Of a stretch of DNA of 14,213 bases, positions 1-7,167 are shown piece after piece. The stretch is from positions 1-14,213 of the forward strand of contig JAGGTC010000027.1 in NCBI GenBank assembly GCA_021163945.1, given 5' to 3'. The first letter of the stretch is position 1; the number at the start of each line of letters is the position of its first letter. The translations under genes were made by a program, and so were the position numbers. Origin of the DNA: Deltaproteobacteria bacterium. Its GTDB lineage: Bacteria > Desulfobacterota > Desulfofervidia > Desulfofervidales > DG-60. The notes under the pieces are model-generated. The model saw only the letters and a list, made by a program, of their open reading frames with translations, ran no database searches and was not told the origin of the DNA.

Positions 1-1
1 T

Positions 2-343
2 GGGGCGGCTGGACCTACTACCAGTTCACGCTTAGACGCCTATACCCCAATACTGCTCAAGGCCGGCTTAAAGGGAATGATTGGAAAGGGGAAAAGGGGT
101 AAAAATGTAATAGATGCTATAAAGGAGCATAGGGCCATCTATTTTGTAGCAAGTGGTGGGGCAGGGGCACTACTCTCTAAGCATATATACGAAGTAAAGC
201 TTATAGCCTATCCAGAATTGGGACCAGAGGCCATCTATAAGTTTAAAGTGAAGGATTTGCCACTTTTTGTAGGTAATGATATATATGGAAACGATTTATA
301 TGAAATGGGAAGATTGAGGTATCAGCGTGCGACTTGTCCTTAA
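2..343 (+). CDS. Class I fumarate hydratase, beta (C-terminal) subunit, 5'-truncated
   Basis: Catalyses reversible hydration of fumarate to L-malate as the small subunit of the oxygen-sensitive 4Fe-4S two-subunit fumarase. The alpha subunit, which carries the cluster, would lie upstream of the window. The frame is open from base 2, so the gene enters from outside; an ATG at 77 is internal. The 113 visible residues begin with the family motif GPTTSSRLDAYTP, continue with GLKGMIGKGKR and FVASGGAGALLSK, then LGPEAIYKFKVKDLP, and finish near NDIYGNDLYE, all typical of the class I fumarase/L(+)-tartrate dehydratase beta domain. Tartrate dehydratase (TtdB) is the alternative by homology, but neighbouring TCA genes (sucCD, sdh, kor) favour fumarase. 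Its last 17 bases overlap hdrC, implying co-transcription and coupled translation. Confidence 0.9.
   Translation, partial: GAAGPTTSSRLDAYTPILLKAGLKGMIGKGKRGKNVIDAIKEHRAIYFVASGGAGALLSKHIYEVKLIAYPELGPEAIYKFKVKDLPLFVGNDIYGNDLYEMGRLRYQRATCP
316..320 (+). promoter_or_regulatory. Ribosome binding site deciding the GTG start of hdrC
   Basis: GAGGT lies 6 bases before GTG 327, inside the end of the fumarase gene. It supports the GTG as the true hdrC start and a 17-base coding overlap. Confidence 0.6.
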
Positions 344-719
344 ATCAGAGACAGATGTCCTAAAGAAGGTGGAGGAAATTAGTGGGCAAAATGTATTTTC
401 CTGTTATCAGTGTGGGATGTGCTCTGCAGGTTGTCCCATGTCAGAGGAGATGGACTTACTCCCCAATCAGGTAATAAGACTCTTACAAATGGGCGCATTT
501 GATGAAATATTGGGTTCAAGCACGGTTTGGCTATGTGCCTCTTGTTACACATGCAGGGCCCGCTGCCCAAGGGGGGTAGATTTGGCAAGATTAATGGAGG
601 CAGTAAGGCTTATAGTACTGCGTAAGACAAAGGATGACTATATCCCACCTGCAAGGATGGTAAAGGAAAAATTACCCCAAATTGCCCTAATAAGCGCCCT
701 GCGTAAGTTTACAAGATGA
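327..719 (+). CDS. hdrC: HdrC-like heterodisulfide reductase iron-sulfur subunit
   Basis: Small (130 aa) electron-transfer protein with two 4Fe-4S clusters. In Hdr complexes HdrC carries electrons from HdrA to HdrB. The cysteines are C26-x2-C29-x2-C32-x3-C36 and C70-x2-C73-x2-C76-x3-C80, the paired pattern of the family. The C-terminal PARMVKEKLPQIALISALRK resembles the usual HdrC tail. It starts at GTG with a good Shine-Dalgarno. It has no membrane segments, so it is the soluble HdrC type rather than the HdrE/DsrM-linked one. It overlaps fumarase by 17 bases and hdrB by 4 (ATGA). The order C-B-A places it first of the Hdr set. Glycolate oxidase GlpC/LudA-type ferredoxins share the fold, but direct linkage to HdrB and HdrA makes HdrC the best call. 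Confidence 0.9.
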   Translation: MRLVLKSETDVLKKVEEISGQNVFSCYQCGMCSAGCPMSEEMDLLPNQVIRLLQMGAFDEILGSSTVWLCASCYTCRARCPRGVDLARLMEAVRLIVLRKTKDDYIPPARMVKEKLPQIALISALRKFTR

Positions 720-1519
720 AATTAGCTTATTTTCCTGGATGTACCTTAAAGACTACGGCAAAAAAATTAGAGACATCGGCCTTGGCCGTAGCGGAGACAT
801 TGGGCCTTAAAATAGAAGAACTGCCAAACTGGAATTGTTGTGGGACGGTGTATTCCCTGGCCTCTGATGATTTAATAAAACAACTTGCCCCTATCAGAAA
901 TCTGGCCCGTGCCCAATCTTTTGAATATAAGACAATCGTAACCCTATGTTCTATGTGTTATAATACCCTGGCCCAGTCTAATATCTTGGTAAAGAATGAT
1001 GGAGAGAAATTGAAGAAGATCAATGAATTTATGTCAGAGGAGGAGGACTATAGAGGTGAAGTAGAGGTAAAACACTTTTTGACCTTATTTAAGGAATTTG
1101 GCCTTGAAAACATAAAAAAAATTGTAAAAAAACCACTCTCTAAACTTAAGGTGGCCTGCTACTATGGCTGTCTTCTCCTTAGGCCAAAAAGGATAGGTAT
1201 AGACGATTGTGAACAGCCCCATATTTTAGAAGAGCTTGTTTTGAGCCTAGGGGCAGAGCCCGTAAACTTTCCATACCAAGTAGAGTGTTGTGGCTCCTAT
1301 CACACAGCTGTTAAGCCAGAGATCGTAGCCATGCGGGCATACCGCATACTAGAGAATGCAAGGGAAAATGGTGCGGATTTGGTAGTTACCAGTTGTCCAC
1401 TTTGCTATTTCAACCTAAAGGATAGGCAAAGGGATGTAAAGAGGCTTTATGCGGGTTTTAAAGAAATGCCAGTTTTATATTTTACAGAAATTATGGCAGA
1501 TGCATTAGGGATTACTTAA
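716..1519 (+). CDS. hdrB: HdrB-like subunit with two CCG domains
   Basis: In methanogens HdrB is the catalytic heterodisulfide-reducing subunit, holding two non-cubane 4Fe-4S clusters in CCG domains. In bacteria the natural disulfide or other acceptor is often unknown. This 267-residue protein has both full cysteine sets. The N-terminal set is C9, C41-C42, C78, C81 (spacing C-x31-CC-x35-C-x2-C, the canonical CCG motif). The C-terminal set is C152, C191-C192, C227, C230, with an extra C148. Both active-site clusters should therefore form. ATG 716 overlaps hdrC by 4 bases and the stop abuts the hdrA start, so the three are translationally coupled. Methanogenic thiol:fumarate reductase TfrB carries an HdrB-like half. 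Here the soluble Frd iron-sulfur subunit downstream lacks that half, so this protein may also serve that reductase. That partnership is inference. Confidence 0.9.
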   Translation: MKLAYFPGCTLKTTAKKLETSALAVAETLGLKIEELPNWNCCGTVYSLASDDLIKQLAPIRNLARAQSFEYKTIVTLCSMCYNTLAQSNILVKNDGEKLKKINEFMSEEEDYRGEVEVKHFLTLFKEFGLENIKKIVKKPLSKLKVACYYGCLLLRPKRIGIDDCEQPHILEELVLSLGAEPVNFPYQVECCGSYHTAVKPEIVAMRAYRILENARENGADLVVTSCPLCYFNLKDRQRDVKRLYAGFKEMPVLYFTEIMADALGIT

Positions 1520-3481
1520 ATGCGTGTTGGGGTATTTATTTGTCATTGTGGGAGAAACATTGCCTCTGTAGTAGATGTACATTGGCTTAAAAATGAGGCG
1601 GCCAAACTAAAAAATGTAGTCTTCTGTGAGGATTATATCTATCTCTGCAGCGAACCAGGACAAAAATTTATCTGTGAGAAGATCAAAGAACTAAATCTCA
1701 CTCACATTATTGTTGCTGCCTGTACCCCAAGTTTGCATGGGGAGACCTTCTCTAGGACATTAGAAAGTGCTGGCCTAAATCGGTATCTTTTAGAGATTGC
1801 CAACATTAGGGAACAATGCTCATGGGTGCACCAAAATACACCAAAGATTGCCACAAAAAAGGCCTTAAAATTGATTGAGGCCGCCTTGGCCAAGTTGACA
1901 TACGCCAAGCCACTTACCCCCTTAAGGGTACCAATGATAAGAAAGGCCCTAGTGATTGGGGGTGGGATAGCTGGGATCCAGGCTGCCTTGGATATTGCCA
2001 ATGGCGGCTTTGAGGTCTACTTGGTAGAGAAGGAGCCATCTCTAGGGGGGCATATGGCCCAGTTGAGTGAGACATTTCCTACTCTAGACTGCTCCTCCTG
2101 TATCCTTACCCCAAAGATGGTAGAGGTAGCCCACCACAAAAATATTCATCTCTTTACATATGCTGAGGTAAAGAACATAGAGGGGACAGTGGGAAATTTT
2201 GAGGTAACCATTCTCAAAAAACCACGCTATGTGTGGGAAGACAAGTGTACGGGTTGTAATGACTGCGTGGATGTGTGCCCAGTGATAGTGCCCAATGAGT
2301 TTGATCAGGGATTAGGGGCAAGAAAGGCCATCTATATCCCATTTCCTCAGGCAGTTCCCTTAGTCTATACTATAGATTTAGAAAATTGCCTAAATAGTAA
2401 AAAGCTCATTGTCTGTGAAAATTGTTTTAAGGCCTGTGGCCCCAGGGCCATTGATTTCCTCATGGAGGAAGAAGAGGTAAAGATAAAGGTAGGTGCTATT
2501 ATAGTAGCTACAGGTTATGATTTAATACCCCTAGAGGCACTCCCGGAATATGGAGGGGGAAGGTATCAGGATGTAATTACTAGCCTTGACTTAGAAAGAC
2601 TACTCTCACCCTCTGGCCCTACAGGTGGTGTGATAAGGAGGCCATCTGATGGAAAGATCCCAAAAAGCATAGTCTTTATCCAGTGTGCAGGTTCAAGGGA
2701 CCCTGAGCATGGGCGGCCTTATTGCTCAAAGATATGCTGTATGTATACAGCAAAGCATGCACTGCTTTATAAACACGCAGTCCCAGAGGGAAAGGTCTAT
2801 ATATTTTATATAGACATTAGGGCCGCAGGTAAAAGATATGAGGAGTTTGTGCAGAGGATTGTGGAGGAAGAAAGGGTACTGTACTTAAGGGGGAAGGTCT
2901 CTAAGGTCTTTCGAAAGAATGAAAAATTGGTGGTCTTAGGTGTAGATACACTGACGGGTAGGACAGTAGAGATAGAGACAGATATGGTGGTAGTAGCACC
3001 GGCCATTATATCAAACAATGGAGGGAAGGCACTGGCCCAAATACTAAAGACACCCATAGATGAATTTGGATTTTTCACGGAGATTCATCCAAAATTAAGG
3101 CCAGTAGAATCTCCAGCAATAGGTATCTATTTGGCTGGTGCAGCCCAATCCCCAAAGGATATTTCAGAATCAGTGGCCCAGGCCAGTGCGGCTGCTAGTA
3201 AGGTATTGGCATTATTTTCTCAAAAGAGGATTGCCTTAGAGCCCATTAAGGCAGAGGTGGATGTAAAGCTCTGTAAGGGCTGTGGCATTTGTGTAAAGAC
3301 ATGCCCATTTGGTGCTATCAAAATCATAAAAAAGAAGAAGAAAAAATATGCACAGGTAAGTAAGGCTGTATGTCAAGGGTGTGGCAGTTGTATGGGTGCT
3401 TGTAAATTTAGGGCTATAAATGTGGCCCATTTTACACTTAAACAGTTATTTTCACAGGTAGATGCCCTGTTAGAAGGATAA
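1520..3481 (+). CDS. hdrA: HdrA-like electron-bifurcating flavoprotein subunit
   Basis: HdrA is the FAD-containing core of Hdr complexes. Its flavin splits electron pairs between a low-potential route (ferredoxin) and a high-potential route (HdrC/HdrB). This 653-residue protein is full length. It has an N-terminal region with C8/C10 and the conserved AACTPSLHG block (67-74), an FAD-binding VIGGGIAGIQAA (145-156), and the family motif around C191-SS-C194. An inserted ferredoxin region has C243/C246/C249/C253 and C290/C299/C302/C306. Further on are CAGSRDPEHGRPYCSKICC (389-407) and a C-terminal two-cluster ferredoxin (C585/C588/C591/C595 and C618/C621/C624/C628). The second inserted cluster has atypical C-x8-C-x2-C-x3-C spacing. 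All cluster ligands are cysteine; there is no in-frame UGA here. The ATG directly follows the hdrB stop. A hexalysine linker (604-609) separates the two C-terminal clusters. Confidence 0.93.
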   Translation: MRVGVFICHCGRNIASVVDVHWLKNEAAKLKNVVFCEDYIYLCSEPGQKFICEKIKELNLTHIIVAACTPSLHGETFSRTLESAGLNRYLLEIANIREQCSWVHQNTPKIATKKALKLIEAALAKLTYAKPLTPLRVPMIRKALVIGGGIAGIQAALDIANGGFEVYLVEKEPSLGGHMAQLSETFPTLDCSSCILTPKMVEVAHHKNIHLFTYAEVKNIEGTVGNFEVTILKKPRYVWEDKCTGCNDCVDVCPVIVPNEFDQGLGARKAIYIPFPQAVPLVYTIDLENCLNSKKLIVCENCFKACGPRAIDFLMEEEEVKIKVGAIIVATGYDLIPLEALPEYGGGRYQDVITSLDLERLLSPSGPTGGVIRRPSDGKIPKSIVFIQCAGSRDPEHGRPYCSKICCMYTAKHALLYKHAVPEGKVYIFYIDIRAAGKRYEEFVQRIVEEERVLYLRGKVSKVFRKNEKLVVLGVDTLTGRTVEIETDMVVVAPAIISNNGGKALAQILKTPIDEFGFFTEIHPKLRPVESPAIGIYLAGAAQSPKDISESVAQASAAASKVLALFSQKRIALEPIKAEVDVKLCKGCGICVKTCPFGAIKIIKKKKKKYAQVSKAVCQGCGSCMGACKFRAINVAHFTLKQLFSQVDALLEG

Positions 3482-3483
3482 AG

Positions 3484-3765
3484 ATGGCATTGGCACAACG
3501 TAAACCATTAAATCTGGAAAAGTTTAAAATACCAAGGGGCAGAGTAATAATATTTGAAGAACTATGCAAGGGATGTGAGCTATGCATTGAATACTGCCCT
3601 AAGCAGATATTAGAGCTTTCAGAGGACTATAACGAAAGGGGTTATCATTATCCTGTCTTAAAGTCTGGTATGGAGGATGAATGCATTTATTGTCTGTTTT
3701 GTCAGGAGGTCTGCCCTGATTTTGCTATATTTAGTGAGAAGGTAGAGGGGGAGGGACATGGCTAA
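3484..3765 (+). CDS. korD: 2-oxoglutarate:ferredoxin oxidoreductase, ferredoxin-like delta subunit
   Basis: A 93-residue polyferredoxin subunit that passes electrons between the thiamine-diphosphate site of the 2-oxoacid oxidoreductase and external ferredoxin. Two classical 4Fe-4S motifs are visible: C28-x2-C31-x2-C34-x3-C38-P and C67-x2-C70-x2-C73-x3-C77-P, separated by the GYHYPVL segment common in KorD/VorD-type subunits. It starts 2 bases after the hdrA stop, preceded by a purine-rich AGAAGGA. It overlaps korA by 8 bases, with the korA ribosome binding site (GGGAGGG) inside its last codons. Its position between hdrA and korA means it could also interact with HdrA, but the fixed korDAB order makes the oxidoreductase subunit role most likely. 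Confidence 0.88.
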   Translation: MALAQRKPLNLEKFKIPRGRVIIFEELCKGCELCIEYCPKQILELSEDYNERGYHYPVLKSGMEDECIYCLFCQEVCPDFAIFSEKVEGEGHG

Positions 3766-4903
3766 AGATGTATTAACTGGTATACATTTTTTGAGTGGAA
3801 ACTATGCCTGTGTAGAGGGGGCTATCGCCGCAGGCTGTCGCTTCTATGCAGGTTATCCTATTACACCATCCAATGAGATTGCAGAGAGGATGTCTGTAAG
3901 GTTGCCCCAGGTAGGGGGTGTCTATATCCAAATGGAGGACGAGCTTGCCTCAATGGCTGCCTTGGTAGGTGCAAGTTGGGCAGGGGCAAAGCCCATGACT
4001 GCCACCTCAGGTCCTGGTTTTAGTCTTATGCAGGAAAACATTGGCCTTGCCGCAATGATGGAGACTCCTTGTGTTGTAGTAGATGTAATGAGGGGTTCGC
4101 CATCTACGGGGCTCCCCACGGCAGTAGGTCAAGCCGATGTCATGCAGGCACGTTGGGGTAGCCATGGAGATTATGAAATAATTGCCCTATCCCCAAGTTC
4201 ACCGCAAGAATCCTTTGATTTCACTATAAAGGCCTTTAATCTTGCTGAGAGATGGCGTGTACCTGCCATAGTACTTTTGGATGAGGTAGTTGGACACATG
4301 TGGGAGAGGGTAGTTATTCCCCCAAAGGAAGAAATAAGACTTGTCTTTAGAAAGAGGCCAAGCAAGCCAAGGGAGGAATTTCTCCTCTATAAGGCAGATA
4401 AGGATTTGGTGCCAGAGATGCCTATAGCAGGGGAGGGCTATAGGTTTCATACTACAGGTCTCACCCATAACATAAAGGGGTATCCAGATACAACGGCAAG
4501 GGCACAGGCCCCCCTTGTTAGAAGGCTAGTAGATAAGATTAGGAAAAATGCAGAAAAAATCATAGATATAGAAGAACATTATATAGAAGATGCAGAGGTA
4601 ATCTTAATAAGCTATGGCATATCATACCGTGTCTGTCAGTATGTGTTGGATAAAGTGCGTTCTGATGGGCTAAAGGTTGGCATTATCAAGCTAAATACAA
4701 TTTGGCCATTTCCAGAGAGGAGGATCCAAGAGTTGGCCAAGCAGATTAGGGCATTTATTGTAGTGGAGATAAACTTGGGTCAGATAGTATTTGAGGTAGA
4801 AAGGGTGGCACATGGCCAGTGTGAAACTATATTGGTCCCCCATGCTGGGGGCCATATACATGACCCAGAGGATATCTATAATGTAATAAAAGATCTCTTT
4901 TAA
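3758..4903 (+). CDS. korA: 2-oxoglutarate:ferredoxin oxidoreductase, alpha subunit
   Basis: Catalytic alpha subunit for reversible 2-oxoglutarate + CoA + oxidised ferredoxin = succinyl-CoA + CO2 + reduced ferredoxin. The 381 residues show the pyruvate:ferredoxin oxidoreductase domain I signature (SGNYACVEGAIAAGC then FYAGYPITPSNEIAE). They also show GPGFSLMQENIGLAAMMETP and the SPSTGLPT..QADVMQARWG block typical of the 2-oxoglutarate/branched-chain group. The C-terminal transketolase-like domain II (from roughly residue 270) contains the GIIKLNTIWPFPE motif. No gamma domain is fused at the N terminus, unlike many bacterial KorA. The ATG at 3758 has a strong GGGAGGG upstream. Substrate is judged from sucCD in the same operon; the sequence alone does not exclude 2-oxoisovalerate (VorB). 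Confidence 0.9.
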   Translation: MAKDVLTGIHFLSGNYACVEGAIAAGCRFYAGYPITPSNEIAERMSVRLPQVGGVYIQMEDELASMAALVGASWAGAKPMTATSGPGFSLMQENIGLAAMMETPCVVVDVMRGSPSTGLPTAVGQADVMQARWGSHGDYEIIALSPSSPQESFDFTIKAFNLAERWRVPAIVLLDEVVGHMWERVVIPPKEEIRLVFRKRPSKPREEFLLYKADKDLVPEMPIAGEGYRFHTTGLTHNIKGYPDTTARAQAPLVRRLVDKIRKNAEKIIDIEEHYIEDAEVILISYGISYRVCQYVLDKVRSDGLKVGIIKLNTIWPFPERRIQELAKQIRAFIVVEINLGQIVFEVERVAHGQCETILVPHAGGHIHDPEDIYNVIKDLF

Positions 4904-4918
4904 TTTAAGGAGTAGATT

Positions 4919-6376
4919 ATGCAAATAAAAAAGGAGCATCCCTTAGAGAGACTTTTGCGGAGAGAAAGGATGCCTCACATCTTATGTACTGGCTGTGGTA
5001 TTGGCACTACAATGGCAAATTTAGTAGAGGCACTGGAAGAAGGAGAATTTGATTTGGATAAAATTTCTGTGGTCTCGGGGATAGGTTGTGCTGGGCGGGT
5101 AGCTGGCTATTTAAATCTGGATGGTTTCCACACTACACATGGAAGGCCTATTGCCTTTGCTACTGGACTCAAACTTACAAATCCTGATTTAACTGTAATT
5201 GTATTTAGTGGGGATGGGGATCTGGCAGCCATTGGTGGCAATCATCTTATCCATGCAGCAAGAAGGAATATAGATATAAAGGTTATTTGTATAAATAATT
5301 TCACCTATGGGATGACAGGTGGACAACTTGGTCCTACTACCCCCTCTGGTACCTGGAGCAGCACATCGGTCTATGGAAACTATGAGATACCATTTAACTT
5401 ACCATATCTTCTATGTGCTTGTGGTGCAACTTATGTAGCACGATGGACATCTGCCCATGCCCATCATATAAAAAATTCTATTATTGAGGCCATGCACCAT
5501 AAGGGATTTTCATTTATTGAGGTAATCTCTGCCTGTCCAGTATATTGGGGGAGGAAAAATAAACTTAGGACAGGGAAGGATATGGTAAAGTTCTTCCTTG
5601 AACATACAGAGATAAAACGACATCCTGACCCAAGAGATGCCCTTATTCAAATGGGCACACCCATTCTCTGTGGTGTATTTGTAAATGAGAAAAGACCTGA
5701 CTATTTAGACATGATGAAGGCCCAACTCTCTAAAAAATTAGGTATCTCTGAATTTAGGGGGGATGGAAAGGTAACCCTACCAGAGGAAGAGAAAAAGGTA
5801 GTTTCTGAAATGAGGCCACCAAAGGAGATAAAACTTACACAGATTAAATTGGCAGGTTTGGGGGGGCAGGGGATCGCCCTCTTAGGCTTAATAATGGGCA
5901 GGGCGGCCTCTATCTTTGAGGGTTATAGCACTGTCTATACCCAAGAGTATGGCCCTGAGGCAAGGGGGGGTGCCTCTAGCTCTGGTTTGATTATCTCTTC
6001 AAGGGCAGTCAATATGCCTTATACCACAGCACCAGATATCTTAGTGATCATGGCCCAAGGGGCGTTTAGAAAATATAGAAAAGACATAAGGGAAAATAGC
6101 ATTATTTTCATTGATAAAGACCTAGTAAGGCCAAAGAATATACCTAATTCAGTAAAGGTATATGCCATCCCCGCTACAAGGATGGCTGAAAAATTGGGCA
6201 GGGCCTTAGTAGCAAATATCGTTATGCTTGGTTTCTTTACTGCCATAACTCCATATTTTAGTGTAGAGAGTGCAGAAAAGGCAGTAAAAATGTCTGTACC
6301 TAAAGGCACTGAGGAATTTAACCTAACCGCATTTAAAGAAGGTTATGAATATGGGAGGCAGTATGGAAGGGCTTAA
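4919..6376 (+). CDS. korB: 2-oxoglutarate:ferredoxin oxidoreductase, fused beta-gamma subunit
   Basis: A single 485-residue chain carries two subunits that are usually separate. Residues 1 to about 290 are the thiamine-diphosphate-binding beta subunit: CTGCGIG (23-29), GIGCAGR (54-60), HGRPIAFATGLKL (74-86), the cofactor motif GDGD (98-101) with INN (125-127), and GMTGGQLGPTTPSG (131-144). After a charged linker (about 286-304), residues 305-485 are the gamma subunit, starting IKLTQIKLAGLGGQGIALLG and continuing through EYGPEARGG. The reading frame is continuous, so this is a real fusion rather than a missed stop. AAGGAG (4907-4912) sits 6 bases before the ATG, 15 bases after korA. It overlaps the following iron-sulfur gene by 14 bases. 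With korD and korA it makes a complete enzyme. Confidence 0.9.
   Translation: MQIKKEHPLERLLRRERMPHILCTGCGIGTTMANLVEALEEGEFDLDKISVVSGIGCAGRVAGYLNLDGFHTTHGRPIAFATGLKLTNPDLTVIVFSGDGDLAAIGGNHLIHAARRNIDIKVICINNFTYGMTGGQLGPTTPSGTWSSTSVYGNYEIPFNLPYLLCACGATYVARWTSAHAHHIKNSIIEAMHHKGFSFIEVISACPVYWGRKNKLRTGKDMVKFFLEHTEIKRHPDPRDALIQMGTPILCGVFVNEKRPDYLDMMKAQLSKKLGISEFRGDGKVTLPEEEKKVVSEMRPPKEIKLTQIKLAGLGGQGIALLGLIMGRAASIFEGYSTVYTQEYGPEARGGASSSGLIISSRAVNMPYTTAPDILVIMAQGAFRKYRKDIRENSIIFIDKDLVRPKNIPNSVKVYAIPATRMAEKLGRALVANIVMLGFFTAITPYFSVESAEKAVKMSVPKGTEEFNLTAFKEGYEYGRQYGRA
6353..6358 (+). promoter_or_regulatory. Ribosome binding site selecting ATG 6363
   Basis: GGGAGG lies 4 bases before ATG 6363, inside the end of korB. 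Two earlier in-frame ATGs (6345, 6351) lack a properly spaced site, so 6363 is preferred and the upstream six codons are probably not translated. Confidence 0.6.
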
Positions 6377-7145
6377 GTACGCTGTAGGGGATAGGACAAT
6401 TGTAGCAGAAGGTGCAAAGTTAATACCCATTTATGTTATGGGGAAGAGATATGAGGTGCCAGAGACCCTTACCATTATGAAGGCCTTAGAGTATGTAGGA
6501 TATCGTTTTATCCGCGGTTGTGGTTGCAGGGCGGGTGCCTGTGGGGCCTGTGTGACGGTATATCGAACAGCTGGGGATTACCGCCTAAAATTTGGATTGG
6601 CCTGTCAAACAGTAATAGAACCAAATATGTATTTGGTTCAAATCCCATTTGTCCCTGCAAACAAGGCCATTTATGACATCAATCAACTCTCTCCTGATAT
6701 ATTTACCTTTGAGAAACTATACCCTGAGACATTCCGCTGCCTTGCCTGCAATACCTGCACAAAGGCCTGTCCTATGGATATCCCTGTTATGGACTGTATC
6801 CAGTCATTAATTCAGGGGGATATAAAAAAATGTGCTGAACTTTCTCACCCCTGCATTATGTGTGGTATGTGCAGTCTACGCTGCCCAGCAGAGATACAGC
6901 ACCCATTTGTCACCCTATTGGCACGCCGACTCTATGGCAAATATCTAACACCAAAGGCAAAACATCTAGAAAAGAGGATAGAACAAATAAAAAAGGGGAT
7001 GTTTGACTGGATGCTGGATGAACTTATGGAGATTCCCTTAGAGGATTTAAAGGAGCGCTATACAGAGAGGGAATTTGAGCCAGAACCATATGATCCAGAC
7101 TGGCATCCAAAAGATAGAAGATACCTTATAATTGAAGAAGATTAA
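6363..7145 (+). CDS. Soluble fumarate reductase-type iron-sulfur subunit (TfrB/FrdB-like, without CCG domain)
   Basis: Electron-transfer subunit, 260 residues from ATG 6363, pairing with the flavoprotein immediately downstream. The N-terminal ferredoxin domain binds a 2Fe-2S cluster (C55, C60, C63, C81, with additional C53). Two 4Fe-4S motifs follow: C126/C129/C132/C136 and C164/C167/C170/C174. Classical SdhB/FrdB has 2Fe-2S, 4Fe-4S and 3Fe-4S. The two full 4Fe-4S sites here resemble the N-terminal half of methanogen thiol:fumarate reductase TfrB. The HdrB-like C-terminal half of TfrB is absent; instead there is a charged tail (about 195-260) of unknown role. A separate hdrB in the operon could supply the missing function (inference). 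There are no membrane segments, consistent with a cytoplasmic enzyme. It is separated by 22 bases from the flavoprotein gene. Confidence 0.8.
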   Translation: MEGLKYAVGDRTIVAEGAKLIPIYVMGKRYEVPETLTIMKALEYVGYRFIRGCGCRAGACGACVTVYRTAGDYRLKFGLACQTVIEPNMYLVQIPFVPANKAIYDINQLSPDIFTFEKLYPETFRCLACNTCTKACPMDIPVMDCIQSLIQGDIKKCAELSHPCIMCGMCSLRCPAEIQHPFVTLLARRLYGKYLTPKAKHLEKRIEQIKKGMFDWMLDELMEIPLEDLKERYTEREFEPEPYDPDWHPKDRRYLIIEED

Positions 7146-7155
7146 TAGAGATTTT

Positions 7156-7162
7156 AGAGGGG
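7156..7162 (+). promoter_or_regulatory. Ribosome binding site selecting ATG 7168
   Basis: AGAGGGG lies 5 bases before ATG 7168. It argues against an upstream in-frame TTG at 7132 as the start of the flavoprotein. Confidence 0.6.
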
Positions 7163-7167
7163 TAATC

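Noticed and set aside
1108..1134. A-rich runs in hdrB as frameshift or regulatory sites
   Set aside because: They encode ordinary Ile/Val-Lys-Lys stretches, and similar runs are frequent in this AT-rich, lysine-rich cluster.
6345..6362. Upstream start for the Frd-type iron-sulfur subunit
   Set aside because: ATG 6345 and 6351 lack a well-spaced ribosome binding site, whereas GGGAGG precedes ATG 6363.
7132..7167. TTG 7132 as start of the soluble flavoprotein
   Set aside because: AGAGGGG at 7156-7162 points to ATG 7168, and the extra 12 residues would overlap the previous gene without a binding site.
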